Below are positions 8,608 to 16,658 of a stretch of DNA of 64,000 nucleotides, piece after piece. This stretch comes from Pyxidicoccus caerfyrddinensis. Its GTDB lineage: Bacteria; Myxococcota; Myxococcia; Myxococcales; Myxococcaceae. Below the pieces are notes generated by a model, which was given only the letters and a program-made list of their open reading frames with translations, made no database searches and was not told where the DNA came from. How positions within the stretch are numbered: the stretch's first letter is position 1; each line of letters begins with the position of its first letter. Location: positions 62,001 to 126,000 of the forward strand of contig NZ_JAAIYA010000011.1 of the NCBI RefSeq assembly GCF_010894405.1, written 5' to 3'. The position numbers were made by a program, and so were the translations under genes.

Positions 8608-9585
8608 CTACCGGCGAGGCAGGAAGGTGGGCCGGTTGAGGAAGCCGGCGAGACGCGCGGCGCGGAAGCTGGGGTCCTTCTTGTCCGGCGGAAGGATGGT
8701 GACGCCCGCGCCGAGGATGCCCAGGCGCTTCTGGAAGTCGGGGTCCAGCTTGACGTTCACGTCCATGGCCGGCTCGCTGTACTCCAGCTTCTTGCCCAGC
8801 TTCAGCGTGCCGGTGGCCAGCGCCTCCAGGTCCTCGCTCTTCAGGCGCAGTGTCTGCACCGTGCCCAGCCCCTTCTCGAACTGGATGCGGCCGGTGAGCG
8901 CGCCCAGCGCGACGCGCGGAAGGTCCATGGGCACCACCTGGCCGCCGCCCATGGGCAGGGACACCTTGCCGCCCTTGATGACCAGCCCCTTGGTGTCCAG
9001 CGTCAGCTCGCCGTCCGCCTGGGACAGGTCCGCGTCCGCGGTGTTCTTGCCCTTGGGCAGCGTCAGCGCGAGGACGCCGTTGATTTCGCCCTCCATGTCC
9101 ATGCCGGTGAAGGCCGGAAGGTTGCCGCCGGACGCCTTCAGCCCGTCCGCCTCCGCGTGCACCTTCACGTCACCCAGGCCACCGACGGACGCGGTCAGCG
9201 TGCCGCCCATGGCGCTCGCGCGCACCGCCACGCCGGGCGGGAAGAGGGTGGGGCGCACCGCCACCGAGTCGAACAACAGCGGCTCGCCCAATTCCAGCGC
9301 GCCCGGCACGGTGCCCTCGCCGGAAGCCAGGGCCGCGACGACTTCCGCGCTCAGCGGCTGCGGCGGCTTGCTCACGCGCACCTGGGTGGCGGTGACGCCC
9401 GCCAGCCCCGGCCGCAGCGAGCCGATGCGCACGGCGAGCCCCGCCTGCGCCGCCTCCGTGACGATGCGGCCACGGATGGCGTCGTACGGGAAGGTGACGA
9501 ACAGGCCGAAGACGAAGGCCACCACCGCGAACACGGCGTAGCCGAGGAACACCTTCCAGCGGGCGGTCTTGGTTTCAGGAGGCAT
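8608..9585 (-). CDS. gspN: T2SS protein GspN
   Basis: 325 residues with one N-terminal membrane helix (about 11-32), then a periplasmic beta-rich region built of AsmA-like repeats: SLRPGLAGVTATQVRV early and TLDTKGLVIKGGKVSLP later. This matches the GspN family of deltaproteobacterial T2SS operons. It is the last gene of the operon, 3 bases after gspM. GspN is an accessory inner-membrane component whose precise role is not settled. The position and the long periplasmic domain make the call firm even though sequence conservation in the family is low. Confidence 0.85.
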   Translation of the reverse strand: MPPETKTARWKVFLGYAVFAVVAFVFGLFVTFPYDAIRGRIVTEAAQAGLAVRIGSLRPGLAGVTATQVRVSKPPQPLSAEVVAALASGEGTVPGALELGEPLLFDSVAVRPTLFPPGVAVRASAMGGTLTASVGGLGDVKVHAEADGLKASGGNLPAFTGMDMEGEINGVLALTLPKGKNTADADLSQADGELTLDTKGLVIKGGKVSLPMGGGQVVPMDLPRVALGALTGRIQFEKGLGTVQTLRLKSEDLEALATGTLKLGKKLEYSEPAMDVNVKLDPDFQKRLGILGAGVTILPPDKKDPSFRAARLAGFLNRPTFLPRR

Positions 9586-9588
9586 GGG

Positions 9589-10146
9589 TTATTGCTTCAT
9601 CCGGTAGGTGGCGACGGTGGTCCACGCCGCCAGCGTGTCCGAGGCGGGCCGCGGCTCGATGCGCAGGTACTTCACCTTCACCACGCCCGGCCCGCTCTCC
9701 ACCGTGCGGAGGAAGTCCGTCAGCTTGCGCAGGTCCACGTCCGTGAAGTTCAGCTCCACGGTGCTCTCGATGATCTTCCCGTCACCCACGCCCATGTCGC
9801 CCTTGGGCGTCATGTTGGGTGCCTGGAGGCCGGCCGCCGTGGCCTTGTCCTCGATGTAGCTGATGAGCTGCACGTTGCTGGACGTGAGCTGCTGCTCCAC
9901 GGACTGCCGGGCCGCCTGCGCCTCGCGGAAGCTGGCCGCGAGCGCCTGCACCTCCTGCAGCTTGGCCAGCTTGTCCTGCGTCCGCTTCCGGTAGCCGGAC
10001 GCGCTGTTGGCGAACCCCGCCAGCACCGCGAAGACGATGAATGCCAGCAGCGCCGCGCCGGCGATGGACACCATGCGCCGCTCGCGGTCGCTCAGCCGCT
10101 CGAACCACATCGTCACCGGCGCGAAGACCTCGGAAACCTTTGCCAT
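9589..10146 (-). CDS. gspM: T2SS inner-membrane protein GspM
   Basis: 185 residues: a short cytoplasmic N-terminus with WFERLSDRERRMV (the typical GspM lead-in to the membrane), one membrane helix at about 27-47, a coiled-coil stretch (about 50-85) and a ferredoxin-like periplasmic domain. The ATG at 10146 follows gspL by two bases. GspM partners GspL in the inner-membrane assembly platform and helps position the GspE ATPase. Confidence 0.9.
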   Translation of the reverse strand: MAKVSEVFAPVTMWFERLSDRERRMVSIAGAALLAFIVFAVLAGFANSASGYRKRTQDKLAKLQEVQALAASFREAQAARQSVEQQLTSSNVQLISYIEDKATAAGLQAPNMTPKGDMGVGDGKIIESTVELNFTDVDLRKLTDFLRTVESGPGVVKVKYLRIEPRPASDTLAAWTTVATYRMKQ

Positions 10147-10148
10147 GA

Positions 10149-11753
10149 CTAGCTCTCCCCGCCCATGTCACCCGGGCACTGGACCTGCACGTCCAGCCGG
10201 AACGTCACCTTGGTGCCGTCGCGCGTCCGCTCCACCTTGCCCTGCTTCACGTCCTTGAAGCAGGCGTGGCCCTTGAGCGCGTTGGACAACGTGTCCACCT
10301 GCTTCGAGGAGTCCGTCTCTCCCTGGAGGATGACCCGGTCCAGGTCGATTTGAATCCGGTCGAACTTCACCGGGAGGCTCTCAGGCACCCGCTGCGTCAC
10401 CTCCGCGAGCAGGTTGACCGCGGTGACCTTGGGCAGCGCCGCCGCCGGGCTCTCCACGCCCTTGAGCATGCTGAGCGCCCGGTTGTAGTCCTTCTCGCAC
10501 TTGCCGAGGATGCGCTGGGTGGTGTCACACAGCACGGCATCCACCTGCGCCTCGCGGCGCGACAGCACCGAGTTGCGCACCACGCCGAAGGCAATGAGGA
10601 GCAGCAGGAGCGTGGCCGCGAACGAGGCCAGCAACCCCAGCTTGTCCTTCATGTAGTCGAAGTCGCCCTTGAAGCCGAGGTCGCCCCGGCGGAAGTTGAA
10701 GCGCGGCGCCTTGGCGCCCGTCGCGTTGCCGCGCAGCGCCAGCGCGTACGCCTGGGACGCCGCCGGCTGCGACGCCGCGGGAATCGCCTCCGCCGCGTCC
10801 GCGGGCAGGGCCAGCACCCGCACCGGGAGGTTCAAGTCCCGTGAGAGCTGCTCGGCCAGGCCGGGCATGCGCGCGGTGCCGCCGCACAGCACCAGCGCGC
10901 CCACCTGCTGGCGGGTGCGCGCGGTGAAGGCCTTGAGCGTGGGGCGCAATTCGCGCAGCACCGGCTGCAGGCCGCGCACGAAGGCCGCCGCCGCGCGCTC
11001 CGCGTCCGGGCCCTGCGCCGCGCTGGCCATGGCCCCGTGCTGCTCCTTCCAGTGGTGCGCCTCCGCCACCGACGTCTGGAACTCGGTGGCCAGCGCCTTG
11101 GACAGGTCCCGGCCGCCGCCCGCGAAGGTGCGCGCGAACAGCACGCCCATGCCCGGCTTGCCGAAGGACACCGAGGTGCGCTCGTGGCCGATGTCCACCA
11201 CCGCCACCGCGCCGCCCTCGCCCGTGCCCTCGAAGAGGCCCGCGTGCTGCTGGAGCAGGTTCTGGTAGGCGAGGCCCGGGTGCGTGACGATGCGCGGGTC
11301 CACCTTCAGCTCTTCGAGCAGCGCGAGGAGCGACTGCAGCTCCTCCTTGCGCACCACGCCCACCAGCAGCTCGCTGGCCTTCTCCTTGCCATCCGTGTCC
11401 TTCAGCGCCACCACCTGGTAGTCGTAGACCACCTCGGAGATGTCGAAGGGCAGCTGGCTGCCAATCTCGAAGGGCAGCGTCGCTTCGATCTTCTTGCCGT
11501 CGGAGTACGGCAGGCTCAGCGCGTGGGTGATGAGCGACGGGCCGGGCAGGGCGATGACGACCTGGTCCGCGTGCCCCGGCGGGAGCTGGCCGAGCAGCTC
11601 CTGCACCGCGGCGCGCAGGGTGTCTGCGCGCTCTCCCTCGGCGGCGCGCCGTACCTCGGCGAACCCCCGGACTCCGTGTCCCTTCGTCTTGGACTCCAGC
11701 ACCACTCCCTTGACGGAGTAGCTGCCGAGGTCCAGGCCAAGAATGCGGGCCAT
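10149..11753 (-). CDS. gspL: T2SS actin-like platform protein GspL
   Basis: 534 residues, longer than most GspL. The N-terminal actin/PilM-like cytoplasmic domain (about 1-345) starts LGLDLGSYSVKG (phosphate-1 motif) and has VAVVDIGHERTSVSF (phosphate-2) and VLCGGTARMPGLAEQL (adenosine motif), so the ATPase-fold landmarks look more intact than in enterobacterial GspL. One membrane helix follows (about 375-395), then a periplasmic ferredoxin-like domain. GspL recruits the GspE ATPase to the inner membrane. The start lies 1 base past the gspK stop. Confidence 0.92.
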   Translation of the reverse strand: MARILGLDLGSYSVKGVVLESKTKGHGVRGFAEVRRAAEGERADTLRAAVQELLGQLPPGHADQVVIALPGPSLITHALSLPYSDGKKIEATLPFEIGSQLPFDISEVVYDYQVVALKDTDGKEKASELLVGVVRKEELQSLLALLEELKVDPRIVTHPGLAYQNLLQQHAGLFEGTGEGGAVAVVDIGHERTSVSFGKPGMGVLFARTFAGGGRDLSKALATEFQTSVAEAHHWKEQHGAMASAAQGPDAERAAAAFVRGLQPVLRELRPTLKAFTARTRQQVGALVLCGGTARMPGLAEQLSRDLNLPVRVLALPADAAEAIPAASQPAASQAYALALRGNATGAKAPRFNFRRGDLGFKGDFDYMKDKLGLLASFAATLLLLLIAFGVVRNSVLSRREAQVDAVLCDTTQRILGKCEKDYNRALSMLKGVESPAAALPKVTAVNLLAEVTQRVPESLPVKFDRIQIDLDRVILQGETDSSKQVDTLSNALKGHACFKDVKQGKVERTRDGTKVTFRLDVQVQCPGDMGGES

Positions 11754-11754
11754 G

Positions 11755-13152
11755 CTATTCCTCTCTCCAGTACAGGAGGCGTCCGAGCGTGTCGTCCAGC
11801 CGGACCACGGCGGTGAGCGTCTTCTGCACGCTGCCCGCCTCTCCCACGGATTTGATGGTGAACGTCTGACTCTTGTCGCCCACGAGGCGGTTGCCCGCCA
11901 CGTTGGACTTCACGGCCGGATTGACGGCGATGCCCGCCGACTCGACGACGGCCACGAAGTCCTGCACGGACATGCCGAAGAAGCTGAACATGCGCGCGGA
12001 GCGGATGCGGCTGATGAGCTCGTTGACAAACACCGGATCCGACAGGCGCGGGTCCGGGTGCGCCGGGTCCGCCACCGACATCACGGCCAGCATCATCATC
12101 ACCGGGTCGTCCGTGTTGATGTTGGGCCGGCGGTTGATGTCCGGGTACACCGTGAGCCTGTCGCGGAACGCGGACATGAACTGGTCGTTCACCCCGTGCA
12201 CCCGGTACAGCTCGTCCAGGCTGTCGAAGCGCGCGTTCTTCGGCTCGTAGTTCGGCTCGTAGCGGCTGTAGGGCGAGCCCTCGTCGGAGAAGCCGGAGGG
12301 CATGGGGTTGGTCGCATCCACCAGGTTGATGGCCGAGCCCACCTCGTCGTCGTCCGCCCAGTCCTTGATGGCAATCACCACGTCCTGCGGCGTGCTGCGG
12401 ACCTTGTTCGCGTCGTCGCGCTCCCAGAGGAACTCGAAGCGCTTGTCGTTGAACATGTCCAGCATGCGCAACATGGTGGGGTACGCGTCGCCGGCACCCG
12501 CCATCAGGCGGTGGACGTTGAGCTTCTCTTCCTCGTCGGTGATGGTGGCCAGGAAGCAGCCCTCGAACCCGCCGAAGGAGCGCTTCGTCATCTGCGCCGC
12601 CACCTCTTGCGAGGCCGGGTCCGCTTCCGCGTCGTCCATCTTGAACTTGGCGTCGTCCTCCGCCGGCTTCAGGGCTTCCGTCTCCCCTCCGCCCGCGTCG
12701 CTCTTCACCAGCCCCTTGAGCATGTGGCAGTCCACACGCGCCATCTTGTAGAGCTGGATGTTGAGCGACGTCGGCTGCGGCGTCTGCTGGCCGCCCTGCT
12801 GCGGGGTGCCGCCAATTCCCAGCTGCGCGAGGATGGACGCCGGGTTGGGGATGGGCGTCTGGTCCACCTGCTTCTGGAAGCGAAGCAGCAGCCGGGACAG
12901 GGCGATGCCCGAGCGCGCCATGTAGTACGCGCGCACCTCGTCCCGCTGATTGGCCGCCAGCTGCAGGTCCACCCGGCTGTTGTACGCGAACTCGGTGGCA
13001 ATCACCGTGAGGAGGGCGATGGAGACGATGGCGATGATGAGCGCCACGCCACGCTCGCGCTTGCCTCCCGAGCCCTTGGGGGCCGCGGGGCTCGCGGGCG
13101 TGCCGGACGGGCGGCGGCGACGGGACGTCTGCTTGAAGAAGGAGCGGGGCAT
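11755..13152 (-). CDS. gspK: T2SS minor pseudopilin GspK
   Basis: 465 residues from the ATG at 13152, which overlaps the gspJ stop; the frame further upstream is overlap with gspJ. The prepilin processing site is RG^VALII without the usual Glu5, which is characteristic of GspK, followed by a hydrophobic helix. A long basic leader (about 40 residues, SRRRRP) precedes the site. The alpha-helical domain carries a Gln/Pro-rich insert (PQQGGQQTPQPT). GspK caps the pseudopilus tip together with GspI and GspJ. The large size relative to typical GspK comes from inserts in the helical domain. Confidence 0.92.
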   Translation of the reverse strand: MPRSFFKQTSRRRRPSGTPASPAAPKGSGGKRERGVALIIAIVSIALLTVIATEFAYNSRVDLQLAANQRDEVRAYYMARSGIALSRLLLRFQKQVDQTPIPNPASILAQLGIGGTPQQGGQQTPQPTSLNIQLYKMARVDCHMLKGLVKSDAGGGETEALKPAEDDAKFKMDDAEADPASQEVAAQMTKRSFGGFEGCFLATITDEEEKLNVHRLMAGAGDAYPTMLRMLDMFNDKRFEFLWERDDANKVRSTPQDVVIAIKDWADDDEVGSAINLVDATNPMPSGFSDEGSPYSRYEPNYEPKNARFDSLDELYRVHGVNDQFMSAFRDRLTVYPDINRRPNINTDDPVMMMLAVMSVADPAHPDPRLSDPVFVNELISRIRSARMFSFFGMSVQDFVAVVESAGIAVNPAVKSNVAGNRLVGDKSQTFTIKSVGEAGSVQKTLTAVVRLDDTLGRLLYWREE

Positions 13153-13823
13153 CAGTACCTCGGGAGCTCCGTGTTGAGCATGATTCGGGCCTGGGTGGTG
13201 TAACGCGCTTCCTTCCCGGACTCGTCCACGGCCGTGACGGTGATGCGCACGCGGGTGGGCAGGAGGGCCTTCAGCTCCGTACGCCGCGTGTCCCACTCGT
13301 CGTCCCACTCCTTCTTCTCTGAATTCCAGTACGCGAACTCCAGCCCCTTGACGCCCTCGAAGAGGGTGTCCGTGGTGCCGCCGCGGTCCATCCGGTCATC
13401 CACGTTGGGGTTGACGCGGCGCTTGAGGTCCTGCCGCCCGCGCGCCTCGCGGTCGCTGGACGCCTCCACGAAGTACTCCACCACCGCCTGGTCGGACTCC
13501 TTCACGTCCGTGTACAGGCGCTGGTGGGAGAAGGTCGTGAACATCAGCTTGTCCCGCTCGCCCACGAAGTTGGTGGGCCGGTCATTCTGGTCGCGGAAGC
13601 GCTTGAGGTCGAAGCGGTCGCTCACGTACGCGGAGCCGACCTCGCGCGCCATGCGGTTCATGGCCACGCGCACCTGGCGGTAGCGGTCCGCGTCCGTCTC
13701 CACCGTGTCCTTGGCGGTGATTCCCGTCTGGAAGGCCATGGCCACCACCGTGCCCATCAGGGCGGTGATGGCGACGGCCACCATGACCTCCATCAGCGTG
13801 AAGCCTCTCGAATGGCGCCTCAT
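13152..13823 (-). CDS. gspJ: T2SS minor pseudopilin GspJ
   Basis: 223 residues from the ATG at 13823 (an in-frame GTG sits one codon earlier). The type III signal RG^FTLMEVMVAVAITAL has Glu5 and is followed by the hydrophobic helix. The rest is a beta-rich pseudopilin domain (FEGVKGLEFAYWN and PTRVRITVTAVD). It overlaps gspI upstream and gspK downstream by ATGA/TGATG junctions, so translation of I, J and K is coupled. GspJ is part of the I-J-K tip complex. Confidence 0.92.
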   Translation of the reverse strand: MRRHSRGFTLMEVMVAVAITALMGTVVAMAFQTGITAKDTVETDADRYRQVRVAMNRMAREVGSAYVSDRFDLKRFRDQNDRPTNFVGERDKLMFTTFSHQRLYTDVKESDQAVVEYFVEASSDREARGRQDLKRRVNPNVDDRMDRGGTTDTLFEGVKGLEFAYWNSEKKEWDDEWDTRRTELKALLPTRVRITVTAVDESGKEARYTTQARIMLNTELPRY

Positions 13824-14746
13824 CACTGGGTCCTCCTCGGGAAGCCGGGGATCTTGATGTTGCCCAGCGGGTTGTTGCCCTGGCCGCCCGGAACGATGCC
13901 GCCGTTGCCGTTGGGCCGCGGGTTGGCGCCGCCGTTGCGCTGGTTGTTGAAGACGTCCTGGCGCACGAGCGGCGCGCGCGTCTGCGGGTTCAGCATGGTG
14001 CCGTTGGGCCCGGGCATGGGGTTGGGCACGATGATGCCCGTGTTCGGGTCCACCCAGGCGTTCTGCTGGTCGCCCGGCTGCGTGCCCGTCTGGTTGAGGG
14101 CCGCGCCGCCGTTGCGGTCCGAGCCCGGCCCCAGGGACACCACGTGCGTCACCAGGTCGATGCTCTCCAGCTGCGTGCCTTCCTGCCAGAAGACGGTGAG
14201 GTGCACCTCGCGCACCGTCTGGGTGATCTGCTGCACCATCTGCGTGAACATGGGCTGCGCCATGCCCATGGCCGCCCCGCCCATGCCGCCCATGCCCGCG
14301 GGCTGGGGACCGCCGGAGCCGTCCTTGCCGCCGCTCGCCCCACCACCGCCGCCGAAGAGGCCGGCGATGCCGGACATGGGGTCATCGCCGCCGCCGCTGT
14401 CGCCGCCGATGGGCAGGTTGAAGATGGCGCCGATGAGCTGGTCCGGCGTCACGCCCTCCGTCTTGGGGGCGATGATGCGCGCGCGCCACTTGAACTGGGG
14501 CCAGCCGTCGTCGGAGAAGTCACCGGACTCCTCGTCGTCGTCGTTGGAGAAGCCGTCGTCGTAGAGCTTCTGCTCCAGGTCCGTCATCTTCGAGCGGGCC
14601 AGCAGCGACGCCACGGTGAGCCGCTTGGTGTAGACGTGGTTGGCGATGGCGCCCGAGTTCAGGTCGAAGATGGCCATGAGCGCCATCGCGAGGATGGCGA
14701 GCGCCACGACGACTTCCAGCAGGGTGAAGCCCTTGTTACGCCTCAT
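13823..14746 (-). CDS. gspI: T2SS minor pseudopilin GspI with a Gly/Met/Pro-rich insertion
   Basis: The start at 14746 puts the signal at residues 1-10 (MRRNKG^FTLLEVVVALAI); the longer frame overlaps gspH. The protein has 307 residues, more than twice the usual GspI. After the normal N-terminal helix and strand region the extra length comes from a Gly/Asp/Met-rich segment (about 125-190, GGGGGASGG, GMGGMGGAAMGM) and a Pro/Asn/Gly-rich C-terminal tail (about 230-307). Both are in frame and keep the local codon style, so they look like real insertions, not frameshifts. GspI initiates tip assembly with GspJ. Confidence 0.9.
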   Translation of the reverse strand: MRRNKGFTLLEVVVALAILAMALMAIFDLNSGAIANHVYTKRLTVASLLARSKMTDLEQKLYDDGFSNDDDEESGDFSDDGWPQFKWRARIIAPKTEGVTPDQLIGAIFNLPIGGDSGGGDDPMSGIAGLFGGGGGASGGKDGSGGPQPAGMGGMGGAAMGMAQPMFTQMVQQITQTVREVHLTVFWQEGTQLESIDLVTHVVSLGPGSDRNGGAALNQTGTQPGDQQNAWVDPNTGIIVPNPMPGPNGTMLNPQTRAPLVRQDVFNNQRNGGANPRPNGNGGIVPGGQGNNPLGNIKIPGFPRRTQ

Positions 14747-15513
14747 CGCGGCACCTCCAGCGCTTCGGCCACCACCTGCACCTTGCCGGTGAGGGGTGAC
14801 ACGTCCAGCGTCCAGACGTTGTCTCCCTGCCGCAGGTACACGTACGCCTTCTCCGTGTAGCCCTGCGGGAAGAAGTAGAGATAGGCCACGCCGCTCTCCA
14901 CCGGCTCGCGCTGCTGGCGCGTCCACACCGACACCTTCACGTCCGGCGGCAGCTCACGCGAGGGCACCTCTTCCGACGTGTACGACGAGAAGCGGGCCGC
15001 GCTCTCCACGCGCTGCTTCTCGCCCTCCATCAGCTCCGTCGCGCTCGGCGCGTCACCGCTGGACACCAGGTAGTTGCGGCGCGTCTCGCCGGGCGCGGCC
15101 TTGCCCCCCGCACGCTCGCTCCGCTCGCGCTCGCTGTTCACGTCGCGCAGCGCGCTGTCGCGATCTCTCGACGTCGTCACGCCACCCTCGGCGCACTCGG
15201 CGTGGTAGCGGGTGGGCTCCTCGGACTTCGGTTCCGGAATCTCGAACACCAGGCGGCACGTCTTGCCGCGCAGCGCGGCCGAGTCGTAGAGCGAGCGGAT
15301 GAGGCCCGCCATCTCGCCCGCGGAGCCCTTCGCCTTGGCGCCGGTGAGGGAGCCGATGCCCATCACCGCCGCGGAGAAGAGCATCGCGACGATGATGATG
15401 GCGATGGAGATTTCGATGAGCGTCAGTCCGCGCTGGGCCCGGCGGCGCGCAGGCGTCGGCCCGCGCCGCGTCCGGAGGTCCGCGCGGCGACGCAACGGGG
15501 TGGCTTGCGTCAT
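14743..15513 (-). CDS. gspH: T2SS minor pseudopilin GspH
   Basis: 256 residues. A basic leader of 28 residues (RRRADLRTRR) precedes RG^LTLIEISIAIIIVAM, the prepilin signal with Glu5. The periplasmic domain contains SLYDSAALRGKTCRLVF, the usual GspH strand pair. It has an Arg/Glu-rich charged insert (about 105-140). Its start overlaps the stop of the GspG-like gene (ATGA) and its end overlaps the gspI start. GspH links the tip complex to the major pseudopilin. Confidence 0.9.
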   Translation of the reverse strand: MTQATPLRRRADLRTRRGPTPARRRAQRGLTLIEISIAIIIVAMLFSAAVMGIGSLTGAKAKGSAGEMAGLIRSLYDSAALRGKTCRLVFEIPEPKSEEPTRYHAECAEGGVTTSRDRDSALRDVNSERERSERAGGKAAPGETRRNYLVSSGDAPSATELMEGEKQRVESAARFSSYTSEEVPSRELPPDVKVSVWTRQQREPVESGVAYLYFFPQGYTEKAYVYLRQGDNVWTLDVSPLTGKVQVVAEALEVPR

Positions 15514-15959
15514 GGCTGCTCCCAGTTCGCGGCCAGCGTGCCGCCGCTGCTCAGGTCCGCGTCCGGGCCACTGCCGCCCGGCTTGCCGTCCGCCCCATAG
15601 GAGACGACGGCGCCGCTCGCCCCATTCATCCAGTACACGTACGGGTGGCCCCAGGGGTCCACCGGCGGGCCCTCCAGCAACTGGGCCTGGATGAGTGGGG
15701 TGAAGCCCTCTTCCTTCGAGGGGAAGCGGCCCATCAGCCGGTGGTGCGACTTGAAGAGCCCCTCCAGCTTGCGGATCTCCGCGCGGGCGCGGCGCTGCTC
15801 GGGCGTCAGCGAGGGGTCGTTGGTCAGCCAGACCATCAGGAAGGCCAGACCCGTGGCGACCGAGATGACGAGGGCCAGGATGAGCCGCCCCAGCCGCTGC
15901 GGGCGCTCCTGTCCCCCGGTCGAGGGCATCGGGGATGTGGTGGAGGCGTGCTCGTTCAT
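15510..15959 (-). CDS. GspG-like protein lacking a prepilin signal
   Basis: 149 residues from the ATG at 15959 (a GTG at 15980 would add 7). The C-terminal half matches the GspG calcium-loop region: DPWGHPYVYW, then VSYGADGKPGG and a closing DADLSSG. The N-terminus, however, is a plain membrane anchor (about 27-47) with RLGRLILALVISVA: there is no FTLIE-type signal and no Glu5. It sits between gspG and gspH and overlaps gspH. It is probably a membrane-tethered GspG paralogue, not a polymerising pseudopilin; this is inference from the missing signature. Confidence 0.8.
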   Translation of the reverse strand: MNEHASTTSPMPSTGGQERPQRLGRLILALVISVATGLAFLMVWLTNDPSLTPEQRRARAEIRKLEGLFKSHHRLMGRFPSKEEGFTPLIQAQLLEGPPVDPWGHPYVYWMNGASGAVVSYGADGKPGGSGPDADLSSGGTLAANWEQP

Positions 15960-15998
15960 ACCCAAGGCCCTGTTCAACACGCGCGGTGCGCTAGTTCT

Positions 15999-16430
15999 TC
16001 ACTTGTTGTTGGCGGCGGCAGCGCCGTCCGCGGACGAGATGTCCGCGTCGTTGCCCTCGCCGCCGGCGGTGCCGTCCGCGCCGTAGGAGATGATGACGGG
16101 CTTGCCGCCCTCGTTGATGTACACGTAGTCGTTGTTCCAGGGGTCCTTGGGCATCTGCTCGAGCGTCTGCGTCTCGACCAGCGCGCCCAGGCCGGAGGCG
16201 GTGTCCGGGTACTTCCCCTTCTTCGTGTAGTACAGCTTCATCGCGCCCTGGATGTTCTTGATGTCCAGCGAGGCGCGGTCGCGACGGGCGGCCTCGAGCT
16301 GGGGAATCACGGCGACGCCCACCGCGGCGGCGATGAGGCCGAGGATGGTGATGACCACCATGATCTCGATGAGGGTCATGCCGAGGCGGTTGCGACGGCG
16401 GCGCTGCTGCTTCTGGATGTTCTGGCTCAT
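15999..16430 (-). CDS. gspG: T2SS major pseudopilin GspG
   Basis: 143 residues from the ATG at 16430. A basic leader (QKQQRRRRNR) precedes LG^MTLIEIMVVITILGL, the textbook GspG signal with Glu5. The globular part has the conserved KLYYTKKGKYPDTASGLGAL, DPWNNDYVY, and a calcium-loop end ISYGADGTAGGEGNDADI (calcium ligands in the loop after YGADG). GspG forms the shaft of the pseudopilus that pushes substrates through the GspD secretin. It should be processed by a prepilin peptidase, which is not encoded in this window. Confidence 0.95.
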   Translation of the reverse strand: MSQNIQKQQRRRRNRLGMTLIEIMVVITILGLIAAAVGVAVIPQLEAARRDRASLDIKNIQGAMKLYYTKKGKYPDTASGLGALVETQTLEQMPKDPWNNDYVYINEGGKPVIISYGADGTAGGEGNDADISSADGAAAANNK

Positions 16431-16491
16431 GTCAGCTCTCAGTCTCGGGTGACTTTCTGGCAAGCCACCGTGGGGTTTGCGTGTCGTCCTG

Positions 16492-16644
16492 TCAGGGCGT
16501 CCGGGCCCCGTCCGCCACTCCCGCCGCCGGACGCGCCGGCTGGGGACCGTACAGCCGGGCCCCCACCGTCAGCAGCGCCGCCGCCACGGCAATCATCGCC
16601 GCCAGGGTGACGCGCTGGATCCAGCGGTCCATCGTGTCGTTCAT
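16492..16644 (-). CDS. Small single-pass membrane protein between gspF and gspG (50 aa)
   Basis: Starts 14 bases after the gspF stop with GAGGAG as ribosome site and ends 61 bases before gspG. The product has a short charged N-terminus (MNDTMDRWIQR), one membrane helix (about 11-31) and an 18-residue Pro/Ala-rich tail. It does not resemble GspC (which is present elsewhere in the operon). The position, ribosome site and clean membrane topology suggest a real but unnamed accessory component of this secretion system. A non-functional leftover cannot be excluded at this length. Confidence 0.55.
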   Translation of the reverse strand: MNDTMDRWIQRVTLAAMIAVAAALLTVGARLYGPQPARPAAGVADGARTP

Positions 16645-16658
16645 GGCTTCGTCACTCC

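Noticed and set aside
13823-14746. Frameshift in gspI to explain its length
   Set aside because: The insert is in frame, has no stop in the correct frame, and keeps the codon pattern of the flanks.
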